Both the position numbers and the translations under genes were made by a program. The notes under the pieces were generated by a model. The model had not been told where the DNA came from. It ran no database searches and saw nothing but the letters and a program-made list of their open reading frames with translations. From Heracleum sosnowskyi (Eukaryota > Streptophyta > Magnoliopsida > Apiales > Apiaceae), in NCBI GenBank assembly GCA_030848705.1, contig CM061239.1:90502363-90566362 (forward strand): DNA of 64,000 nt. The letters are read 5' to 3'. Shown here one piece after another: positions 19,510-28,098 of the stretch. Every line of letters starts with the position of its first letter. Position 1 is the first letter of the stretch.

Positions 19510-22500
19510 ATGGCTACAACAATGTTTACTGCTTCTGGGTTAGAATTTGTTCCTAATAATTACTCAGCTCCTTTGGCAAATGAGAACGCACCGGAGGCGT
19601 TTCATTTGATTCAGAGTTTCTTGTCAAACTCTGATATTGGTATTGCTCTCACCGCACCATTGAAGCTGTCTGCATCTCAAATAAGGACTTTTTGGCAGAC
19701 AGGTACTTATGATAATGGAGGAGAGTCTGGGTCTCCATCCATAATCTTTGAATTTCAAGAAGAAGAGTTTATAGTTACTCCAACAACTGTTCGTGATGCT
19801 CTGGGCCTTGAGGACTTTAATGCTTTCACAATCTCTGTTGGAGATTCTGAGTTAGTTCGAATGATGAGGGAAATAGGCTACTCTGGACCACTGACAAAGC
19901 TTGGTCAGTTGAAGCGACCGCTCTTGAGAAAGGAATGGAGTTTCTTTTTCGACTGCATAACAAGGGCGTTCGGGAAGAAGTGCACGAATTGGGATGCGAT
20001 TCCCACTGATAGTCTGCAAATCGGGTATTCTCTTCTTTATGGAGGTAATTTTGATGTTGCTAGACTAGTTCTAAATAATATTGGTGAGAAAATGCTAGAG
20101 AATAGGAATGTTGTTTATTTCTCTAGATTTTGTCAATTGTTATTCAACTTTTGCTGTCCTGATGTTGAGATTTTAGAGGATGATGTAATTCTTTCGTTTA
20201 AGTTGCATAAACGCATCTTCTCTGATCTTACTAATAAAGATAACAAGAAAGGAGATGTTAGTGTTTTGATGTTGTCTGAGTCTGTGCAACAATTCCTGAT
20301 CAATTCACAACAACAACAACCACTTGCAAACTCTGAAGCTGGACCTTCTGTGTCTCAATCACAGAGGTCAAAGAAGACTAAATTGAGGGCTGTTAAATCT
20401 GCTAGAGTGAATCCATCAAATGCTGAAGCTGGGGTATCAAATACTGATGATATGCCTCAGAAGAAAAGGTTAAAGAAAAGAAGGGCCAACAGGGCAAAGT
20501 CTGATGCTGCTAATGAGGAGAGTGAAACTGATGATGAAACTCTTCATCAGAGAAAAAGGAGATTAGTAGCAGCACATCTCTTTGGTGCAGAGAATATTTC
20601 TTCAACAGTTGCTGAAACTCTTGAAGTTGAGTTACAGGAGAATGAAGCTGTCAATATGGACAGAGTTTCTATGGAGAATGTAGCTCCTGAAGTTGTTCTT
20701 CAAGAGGAGATTTTTGACACTCATGTGCCTACTGAGGACAGAGTAAATGCTGATGCTGGCATGATGAATTTTGATGTAGAAGCTCCTACATCAAAGACTG
20801 ATGATGTAGTTGAGGAAGATGCTGATCATTCTGACAGCAGAGTTTTTGAGAAACTGGATTTCTTTGTTGGTGGAGATATTCCAGATGCACATCCTACTAT
20901 CAGTACCTGTGATACTGAGGATGTAGAAGCTGATCAAGCCACCTTAGTGATTGAAGACTCTGTGGGTTCTCACACAGAGGTTCTTTCAGTAAATAATGCT
21001 CATTCTGAACAAGGTGAGGAAGTTGATCAGAGTTTGGAGGATGTAGCAGAGAATGTACAAGAGGCTGCTGACAAGCTAATCTCTGAGGATATTATTCTTG
21101 AAGCTCTACAACAATCTGTTGTTGAGGTTGTAACAAACGAAGCAGAGTTAATGCAAACTGCAAACTCTGAGATTCCAGAACCTGTTGCAGAGAAAGTTAT
21201 TGATGAAGCTGCACAGGGTAATTTTGAAACTTCTGCTGAGAATGTTCCTGCAGAGAATACAGCAGAGAATGATAATGATGATGATAGTTCTGATCATTCA
21301 CAAGAGGAGTTATCTGATAGTCAAGAAAACTCTGATGAGCAAAGAGAGGTCAATCGAGCTACGACTGAGCATTATCAGGATATGTACTACAATAGATGGG
21401 CTGCTGCAGATTGTATCTTTTCAGCACAGAGGGCTGCTGATTTTCTTGGTGATTCTGTGAAGACAATTTCAAATCCTGATATTCTTACAAGTCTAAAGGC
21501 TACTGTGATTCAAATTAAATCTCTTCACAACAGATTTGATGAGTCTCATAAGGAAGTCACTGCTTTGAGGAATGAAGTTGGTATGAGAGATCTTACTCTG
21601 AAGAATGATAGAGCTTATTACAATTCTATGTTCAAGAAGCAAGCTAAGGACTCTGATGAAATTCAGAAGAGGCTTGGAAAAGTTGAGGACAACCAGACTG
21701 CTATGTCTGCCCAACTGACTTCAATTTCTACTGCAATTGAGTTGCTGACATCAGTACTACTTTCTGATGATGTCAAAAAGGGGGAGAGTGTACCAAGTGA
21801 CAAATGCAAAGACATTCAAACTCTGAGACGGAGGGATAATGGTAATGATGGTGGAAGCAAGGGAGATGGAAAGAGTTTAAGATTAAATTCTGATAGAAGA
21901 CCACCAAGATCAAACTCTGATAGAAGATCAAACTCTGGTAAGGGAAATGTAAATTCTGCCAGTGGTTCAAAATTCAAAAGTTTGATAATCTCTGATAAGC
22001 CTACCACAGATGAGGAAATTGCTACTAAAATGTTTTTAGAAGAGCATGGTGGTGAGGTAACAGTTGAGGATTATGATGCTGAATTAAGAATGATAAATGA
22101 AGAGCACAAGAAGAAAATGGAAGCTGGTACTTATACAAAGAAAGGTAAAGCTCCAAGGAGAAAAGAGATAGGAATATCTATTAAAGATAATGTAAACTCT
22201 GATCAAAGTTTGCAATACTCAAGGAGATCTATTATTGCAAGAAATGACAAAGGAAAAGGTAAACTGGTAGAAGAAGGACAGTTACCTATGAAGAATTATT
22301 CAACCTCTGACAAAGCTCAAGTTGAAGTTTTTAAAGCTAGATCAACCTCTGACGCTGCTCAAGTTGATGTTTCTACTAAAGTTGTGACAACCTCTGACAA
22401 GGCTCAAGTTGTACAAACTCAACTCAAAGGTTTCTTAAAACCTGTACTTTCTGAAACTCTGACATTAGAACCTGTGGATTTTTCTCAAACCAGGACAGTA

Positions 22501-23178
22501 CATGGAAAACAATCTTATGACAAGTCTGGTTTAGGTTCACACAGAGAGAAGAGGATAAATAACAGTCCAATGGATCAAACATCACTGGCAGAACCTGATG
22601 TTGGGGTTACTCAAGAGAACCTTGACAAGCTAGAGTCTGTTCAGTTAATTCATCATAAGGGACTTAGGAAGGACTTTCTGTTATACTTCATGGCTGATGG
22701 CAGAGTATACAGAATAGGTGAAAATGACATACATTTGAAAATGGCTGAAGAGTTAGAATTTGTCTTATATCTACTCAAAGTCAGAAATCAAAGGACTCAA
22801 AATGCTGCTGAAGTTTTGAGAATAAGGATGATGAGAGCAAAGGCTCTTAGTGGTGCTAAAATTACAAGTGCTTACATCCCTAAGTACAAAGATGCTCATG
22901 GAAAGTTTGTAGAAATGAAAAGAAACAGTGCAAGACTAAGGACTGATCTGGGAGTTAAAGTCTTAGAATTCAATCTAGACTCTGATAAACCATATTTTAT
23001 TAGGCTAGGGAATGAGATGAGGAAAAATTCCATCTATTCTTTGAGAGCTGCAATTTATCAGACTGGAGAATCAGATCCAGAGTTGAAGAAAGTTATGATT
23101 GAAGAGCTGGAAAGGGCTGAAAGAAGACTTCTCATGGATTATCTCAGAACTGTTCCTGATATTCAAGAAATCAATTAA
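19510..23178 (+). CDS. Cop-C third ORF (positionally env-like), function unknown
   Basis: An intact 1222-residue protein downstream of pol, the place where SIRE1 and other Sireviruses carry their env-like gene. I see no signal peptide and no membrane segment, so calling it an envelope is not supported. Residues 1-260 form a compact conserved region (FHLIQSFL, SQIRTFW, VTPTTVRDAL, LRKEWSFFFDCITRAF, DAIPTDSLQIGYSLLY) that is also in Cop-E. About 315-330 is a basic, nuclear-signal-like patch (KKRLKKRRANRAK). About 335-620 is acidic and repetitive. About 624-760 is a predicted coiled coil. A basic Ser/Asn-rich part contains three TSD-x-AQV repeats, and the last 180 residues (LLYFMADGRVYRIGE) are again well conserved with Cop-D. 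The start ATG is shared by Cop-C and Cop-D. Confidence 0.85.
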   Translation: MATTMFTASGLEFVPNNYSAPLANENAPEAFHLIQSFLSNSDIGIALTAPLKLSASQIRTFWQTGTYDNGGESGSPSIIFEFQEEEFIVTPTTVRDALGLEDFNAFTISVGDSELVRMMREIGYSGPLTKLGQLKRPLLRKEWSFFFDCITRAFGKKCTNWDAIPTDSLQIGYSLLYGGNFDVARLVLNNIGEKMLENRNVVYFSRFCQLLFNFCCPDVEILEDDVILSFKLHKRIFSDLTNKDNKKGDVSVLMLSESVQQFLINSQQQQPLANSEAGPSVSQSQRSKKTKLRAVKSARVNPSNAEAGVSNTDDMPQKKRLKKRRANRAKSDAANEESETDDETLHQRKRRLVAAHLFGAENISSTVAETLEVELQENEAVNMDRVSMENVAPEVVLQEEIFDTHVPTEDRVNADAGMMNFDVEAPTSKTDDVVEEDADHSDSRVFEKLDFFVGGDIPDAHPTISTCDTEDVEADQATLVIEDSVGSHTEVLSVNNAHSEQGEEVDQSLEDVAENVQEAADKLISEDIILEALQQSVVEVVTNEAELMQTANSEIPEPVAEKVIDEAAQGNFETSAENVPAENTAENDNDDDSSDHSQEELSDSQENSDEQREVNRATTEHYQDMYYNRWAAADCIFSAQRAADFLGDSVKTISNPDILTSLKATVIQIKSLHNRFDESHKEVTALRNEVGMRDLTLKNDRAYYNSMFKKQAKDSDEIQKRLGKVEDNQTAMSAQLTSISTAIELLTSVLLSDDVKKGESVPSDKCKDIQTLRRRDNGNDGGSKGDGKSLRLNSDRRPPRSNSDRRSNSGKGNVNSASGSKFKSLIISDKPTTDEEIATKMFLEEHGGEVTVEDYDAELRMINEEHKKKMEAGTYTKKGKAPRRKEIGISIKDNVNSDQSLQYSRRSIIARNDKGKGKLVEEGQLPMKNYSTSDKAQVEVFKARSTSDAAQVDVSTKVVTTSDKAQVVQTQLKGFLKPVLSETLTLEPVDFSQTRTVHGKQSYDKSGLGSHREKRINNSPMDQTSLAEPDVGVTQENLDKLESVQLIHHKGLRKDFLLYFMADGRVYRIGENDIHLKMAEELEFVLYLLKVRNQRTQNAAEVLRIRMMRAKALSGAKITSAYIPKYKDAHGKFVEMKRNSARLRTDLGVKVLEFNLDSDKPYFIRLGNEMRKNSIYSLRAAIYQTGESDPELKKVMIEELERAERRLLMDYLRTVPDIQEIN

Positions 23179-23315
23179 AGTCTGACTGTAAGTTTTTATT
23201 AAAGGTTTTCTATTCTAAGTTAAAGTTAAACTCTGATATATTAAACACTGCATTTGTTATATATTTTGACATCATCAATTATCTGTTTAACTTGTACATT
23301 TTTATTATGCACAAG

Positions 23316-23326
23316 TTGGGGGAGAT
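23316..23326 (+). other. Cop-C 3' polypurine tract
   Basis: TTGGGGGAGAT immediately before the 3' LTR primes plus-strand DNA synthesis. The GGGGGAG core is the Sirevirus hallmark; Cop-D has the same sequence next to its 3' LTR. Confidence 0.9.
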
Positions 23327-23816
23327 TGTTAGATATAATTGCTGACGTTTGTTCATCAGTGTTTAAGCAACAGGTGATCATCAGAGTTTACATGGAAGCC
23401 AGTCAGAGTTTGTTAAAGTCTGACTTGGTGATAGTTGAATTAGATGTCGGTGCTGAATTGAATATTCTAGAAGCAATATATTCTGAAGATGGAAAGAAGC
23501 AGAATATATTGATACAGCTAAGGAGACGGAATAGAAGATTGAAGCAATTCTAATTGATTACAATTTGTATAGCTAATTTGTAGGAGTATCAATTAGAGAT
23601 TGATTGTAACTGTGTATTATATAAACACAGATAGGTTATCCCTAGAAGGGATGCGATTATTGAAATATTATTCTTGTAACCTAGTAGCTCTTTGTGATTC
23701 TTTAATATCATAAAGAGAGAAGTTGTTAATATAATTACAGTTTGTTGATTTACAAACTTGTGTTCTTGATTGTTATTCTCATACATACTTGATTATATTG
23801 TGTATTCGGCCTAACA
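23327..23816 (+). repeat. Cop-C 3' LTR
   Basis: 490 bases, same ends as the 5' copy. Two substitutions distinguish them: GAATTAGCTGTCG in the 5' copy against GAATTAGATGTCG here, and GAGAAGCTGTT against GAGAAGTTGTT. Confidence 0.97.
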
Positions 23817-23821
23817 CTACA
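23817..23821. repeat. Cop-C target-site duplication, right copy (CTACA)
   Basis: Matches 11894-11898 exactly and lies inside Cop-B RT coding sequence. Confidence 0.95.
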
Positions 23822-25743
23822 GGTGCAAATGTCTCATCATAATCAATGTCTTCTTGCTGACAGTATCCTTTGGCAACCAGCCTTGCTTTGTTTCTAATTA
23901 CCACTCCTTCTTCATCCATCTTGTTTCTGAACACCCATTTGGTGTCAATAACATTCTTTCCTTTTGGAGGTGGCACTAGTTCCCATACTTTGTTTTTCTC
24001 AAATTGATTCAATTCTTCTTGCATGGCAACAATCCAATCAGAAATCTTCAAAGCTTCTTCAACTAGTTTAGGTTCCTCTTGTGACAGAAAGCAGCTATAC
24101 AGACATGTATTCATTGTTGCCCTTCTTGTTCTAACTCCCTCACCAGGATCTCCAATGATTTGATCCCTAGTGTGGGCTCTGTCCCATTTCCTTGTGTGCC
24201 CCTGTTCATTTCCTTGGTCTGTTCCAAGCTCATTTTGGTTGACAGTTGCATTCTCTTCTTCTCCTCCTGTGTTTGTGAACCCTTGCACAGGTGTTTGAAG
24301 AAGATTGTCAACTTCAAGAATTTCTTTTTCTAGAACAGTTTGAACAGGTGGTTCATCTTCACTTTCAGAATCCTCAAGATAACCTTGATTCTCAAATCTT
24401 AATGGCACACTGTCTTGATCACTTGTTTTAAGTCCAGGAGTTTTCTTGTCATCAAAGGTAACATCCATGCTTTCCATGACTTTGTGTTGCTCAGGTACAA
24501 ACACCCTGTATGCCGTCCTTTCCAGAGAGTATCCAATGAAGATACCTTCAAATGCCTTTGCATCAAATTTTCCAACATGCTCAGAGGTATCCTTCATCAC
24601 AAAACACTTGCTTCCAAAAACATGCAGATGCTTGAAGGATGCTCTTTTTCCAGTCATCAATGAGTAAGGAGTTTTGCCAGACTTCTTATTGATCAATGTT
24701 CTATTTTGCACATAGCATGCTGTGTTAATAGCATCAGCCCAAAAGCTAGTAGGTAGCTTTGCATCCAACAGCATTGTCCTTGCAGCTTCAATGAGAGTTC
24801 TATTCTTTCTCTCAACTACTCCATTTTGTTGAGGTGTTCTAGGAGCTGAGAATTGTTCAGAAATTCCTTTATCTTTGCAAAATTCATACAATGTTGAATT
24901 TCTGAACTCAGTCCCATTATCACTTCTCAAAGCAACTACAGAGGAACCAGTGCTTTGTGCTTCTCTATCAACTCTCTTGATATGCTCTATTATGACTTGA
25001 GGTGCTTCATCCTTGGAGAATAGGAATTCCACCCAAGTATATCTTGAATAATCATCAACCATCACTAGAGCATATTTCTTTTTGGAAAGGGACATTACAT
25101 TCACAGGGCCAAATAAATCCATGTGAATTAGCTGCAGAGGTTTTGAGTTTGTATTGAGCAACTTGTTCTTGTGACTTGATCTTTTAATCTTTCCTTTCTG
25201 ACAAGCTTCACATGCTCCATCTTGCACAAACTCCAAGGCAGGAAAATCCCTGATGAGTTCTCTCTTGGTTTGAGAGTTCATTGCCTGAACATTCAAGTGA
25301 GACAGTTTCTTGTGCCATAGCTAGAATTCCTCATTTGTGGCTTTAGTGTAGAAACAACAAATTTCTCCCTTGTCTGCAGCCTTGAGATCAGCTATAAACA
25401 GGCTTCCTTTCTTCACACCAGTTAGAACAACTTCACCACTTTCTCTTTTTGAGATTGAACAATGATCTTCATCAAATTCCACTTTGAAACCCCTGTTGGT
25501 AAATTGTCCAATGCTCAAGAGATTATGCTTCAGTCCTTCAACAAATGCTACATCTTCAATAATGACATTTCCAGATTTAACACTGCCATATCCCATTGTA
25601 TAACCAATGTTGTCATTTCCAAAGGTTACTGATGGGACAGCATTTTCCTCAAAATGTGATAGCAGGGCTATATCACCAGTCATGTGACTTGAGCATCCAC
25701 TGTCCAAGATCCATATGACTCTTTTATTCATGTTGCCCTGCAT
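23817..25743 (-). pseudogene. Cop-B Pol (PR-INT and start of RT), with a premature stop
   Basis: Starts at ATG-CAG (25743) with WILDSGCSSHMTG, the protease active site. A TAG at 25321-25323 replaces the Trp expected just before LWHKKLSHLN, separating the protease from the integrase. The integrase is otherwise whole: HHCC with CEACQKGK, core DLFGP, RSDNGTEF and VVERKN. The linker is short, without the G runs seen in Cop-A, C and E. The frame then enters RT (TKWVFRNK, ARLVAKGYCQQ, DYDETFAPV) and is cut by Cop-C; it resumes in frame at 11898 going left. Confidence 0.9.
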
Positions 25744-25754
25744 TCACAAAGTAA

Positions 25755-27437
25755 CTAAGTTGTTTTTGGTACCCACACTTGGTAGGGTCCAGTTGATTTA
25801 GAAATATTTTTGTTAAAAATTCTTCTGTCATAAATTGCATTCCTCACAGTAGGAGACTTCACTTTTTCTGTGGCTTTGGAGTTTACACTCTTAGGCTCAC
25901 ATGAAGTTTTCACCCTCTCACACTTGATTGGGGATCCTGTCCTGTGAGTGTGTACATGTGTGTATGATTCACAGGATTGTGCAAAGTCATGTTTATGCTT
26001 AAGAGATAAACAGTTAGCAATCACAGTCACATAGCATGTCATGCAGTTTGGCTTACCACAGAAAGAATCATGACTAGAATTTATGCTAGCAGAATGGTTA
26101 CTCAAGCTATCAACTTCAGCAATATCAGGCTTGCTACACTTATGAGTCAAATGATTAACAGATAGGCATTTCTGAAATTGTTTCCTGGGAGCATTTGGCA
26201 CATAAGCATAGTTGTTACCCTTGTTGACCCCTACTTTACCATTTCTGTTTTGTTTCTTTTTCTTAACAACTTCTTTCTTTACTTTAGCACTCTTGACAAG
26301 GTTGTCTTTGGTCTCTTTCTGACTGACAGATTTAGGAGAGGAAGAAGTATCTTTAGCAGCCTCATCTTCTTCAAGAAGTTGTTGTTTGATGATCAATAGT
26401 TCTTCATCAAACTCAACAACACTCTTTTTGAAGATGGGCTTTTCAACACTAGACAGAATGGTTGGGGCATTTTTGTTTGTAAAAGATTCTTTTCCTTTGC
26501 CCTTTGCCTTCTTCCTTCCTTTATCATTCTCATAGTCAAAACCAACTCCAACCTTGCAATCTTCAGTGTGTTCCTTGTGATAGGTTTGAATAAGCTCATA
26601 TGAGTTTTTGAAACTTCTTAGCTTTAATTCATTTTCAGCAATTTGCTCTCTAAGTGCCTTTTCTATTTGTTCAACACAAATTACTTGGTTTTTGAGATAC
26701 TCAACCTCCTTATTCAAACCATCAAGACTCACCACCATTAACTCAAGTTCCTCATTTTTTTCTGTAAGCTCAAGGTTCTTAGCAGTTAGCCTGTCAATTT
26801 CTTCATTAGCAACTAACATGCTAGTATGAATATTAAACATTTCAGTACTCATGTCTTCAACAGTCTGCTTGTATTGAAAGGGAGTCATGTCAAGAGAAGT
26901 AAGAATAGGTACCTGACTTGAATAATCACCATCATCAGAAAATGCCATCAAGGTTTGAGTACTCTTTTTCTTCTTCTTCATCAGAGTCATCCCAGCACTT
27001 TCCCTCAGCAATAAAAGCTTTACCTTGTTGTTTCTTGAGTAGAGCTTCATACTTGGCTTCAAGCTCTAAGAATGCTTTATCCTTTTTGACCTGTTTAGGA
27101 TTTTTGCACTCTGTGGCAAAATGCCCAAGTTCATTGCAGTTGTAGCATCTTATTTTGGACCTATCCACACTCCCAGATTTGTATCCTCCCTTAGTTGCAC
27201 CAACAATCCCTTTTCCTTTGTTGAAAGAGTTTGAGCTTCCTGAACCACCAGCATTTCCACTATTGAGTTTAGACTTGAATGGTTGCTTCCTCTTAAACCT
27301 GATGTTAGGATATCTCCTAGCCATATAGGCAAAAGATTTGTTTTCCATCTTGTCCAGCTCATCTATGCTGTAGAATTCATCCTCCTCAGGTAAATCATAC
27401 ACAACCTGAGTTTCATCACCAGTGTCATCACTTTCCA
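25755..27437 (-). pseudogene. Cop-B Gag, N-terminus lost and frameshifted
   Basis: The visible protein begins inside Gag at MESDDTGDETQ, where Cop-D inserted, and includes the zinc knuckle CYNCNELGHFATEC and the acidic KCWDDSDEEEE region. In that A/G-rich run near 26970-27000 a single-base indel shifts the frame, and the coiled-coil and basic C-terminal part continues in another frame to QVWVPKTT and a TAG at 25755-25757. The missing N-terminal half should lie beyond the far end of Cop-D, outside the window. Confidence 0.82.
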
Positions 27438-27936
27438 TGTTAGGCCGAATACACAATATATAATCAAGTATGTATGAGAATAACAATCAAGAACACAGGT
27501 TTGTAAATCAACAAACTGAATTATATTAAATAATTCTCTCTTAGTGATGTTAATGAATCACAAAGAGCTACTAGGTTACAAGAATAATATATTCAATGTT
27601 CGCGCATCCCTTCTAGGGATAACCTATCTGTGTTTATATAGTACACAGCTACATACAATCCTTATCTAATTGATACTCCTATAAATTAGCTATACAATTA
27701 TTATCAATTAAGGATTGCTTCAGTCTTCTGTCCAGTCTCCTTAGCTGTATCAATATATTCTGCTTCTTTCCATCTTCAGAATATATTGCTTCTAGAATCT
27801 TTATCTTTGCACCGACAGCTAAGTCAACTATCACCCTGTCAGACTTTAACAAACTCTGACCGGCTTCTATATAAACTCTGATATGTACCTGGTACTTTAA
27901 ACACTGATGAACAAACGTCAGCAATTATATCTAACA
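27438..27936 (-). repeat. Cop-D 3' LTR
   Basis: 499 bases with TGTTAGGCCG and TATATCTAACA ends on the plus strand; alignable with the Cop-C LTR but with many substitutions and small indels. TATA box at 27633-27640 on the minus strand, next to GTACACAG. Confidence 0.92.
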
Positions 27937-27947
27937 ATCTCCCCCAA
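27937..27947 (-). other. Cop-D 3' polypurine tract
   Basis: The minus strand reads TTGGGGGAGAT directly before the 3' LTR, identical to Cop-C. Confidence 0.88.
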
Positions 27948-28098
27948 CTTGTTCATACCAAAATGTACAAGTTAAAAAGATAATTGATGATGTCAAAACA
28001 TATAACAAATGCAGTGTTTAAAATATAACAGAGTTTAATTTTAAAACAAAGTTTAAACTTAACTTAGAACAGAAAACATAAAAACTTACAGTCAGACT

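Larger units (their letters stand above)
11899..23816 (+). mobile_element. Cop-C: complete Sirevirus-type copia element with a third ORF
   Basis: Both LTRs, primer site, gag, pol, third ORF and polypurine tract are present, bounded by a perfect CTACA duplication. Total length is 11,918 bases, long for copia but normal for Sireviruses that carry an extra ORF. The two 490-base LTRs differ at two positions that I could find (near 12015 and 12296 against 23443 and 23724), about 0.4 percent, indicating a recent insertion. Gag is frameshifted while pol and ORF3 are open. Cop-D is a second copy of the same family in opposite orientation; their pol C-termini differ by about eight residues in 308. Confidence 0.97.
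23817..27437 (-). mobile_element. Cop-B: right part of an older, interrupted copia element
   Basis: Minus-strand element with, from right to left, gag (N-terminus missing), protease, integrase and the first part of RT. Cop-C splits its pol and Cop-D cuts its gag at 27438. Its LTRs are not in the window. Gag has CYNCNELGHFATEC like Cop-A, so it belongs to a Sirevirus-type family nearer to Cop-A than to Cop-C. It is the platform into which LTR-X, Cop-C and Cop-D inserted. Confidence 0.85.

Noticed and set aside
19510..23178. Third ORF as a retroviral envelope glycoprotein
   Set aside because: No signal peptide, no transmembrane segment and no cysteine-rich ectodomain; only its position is env-like.
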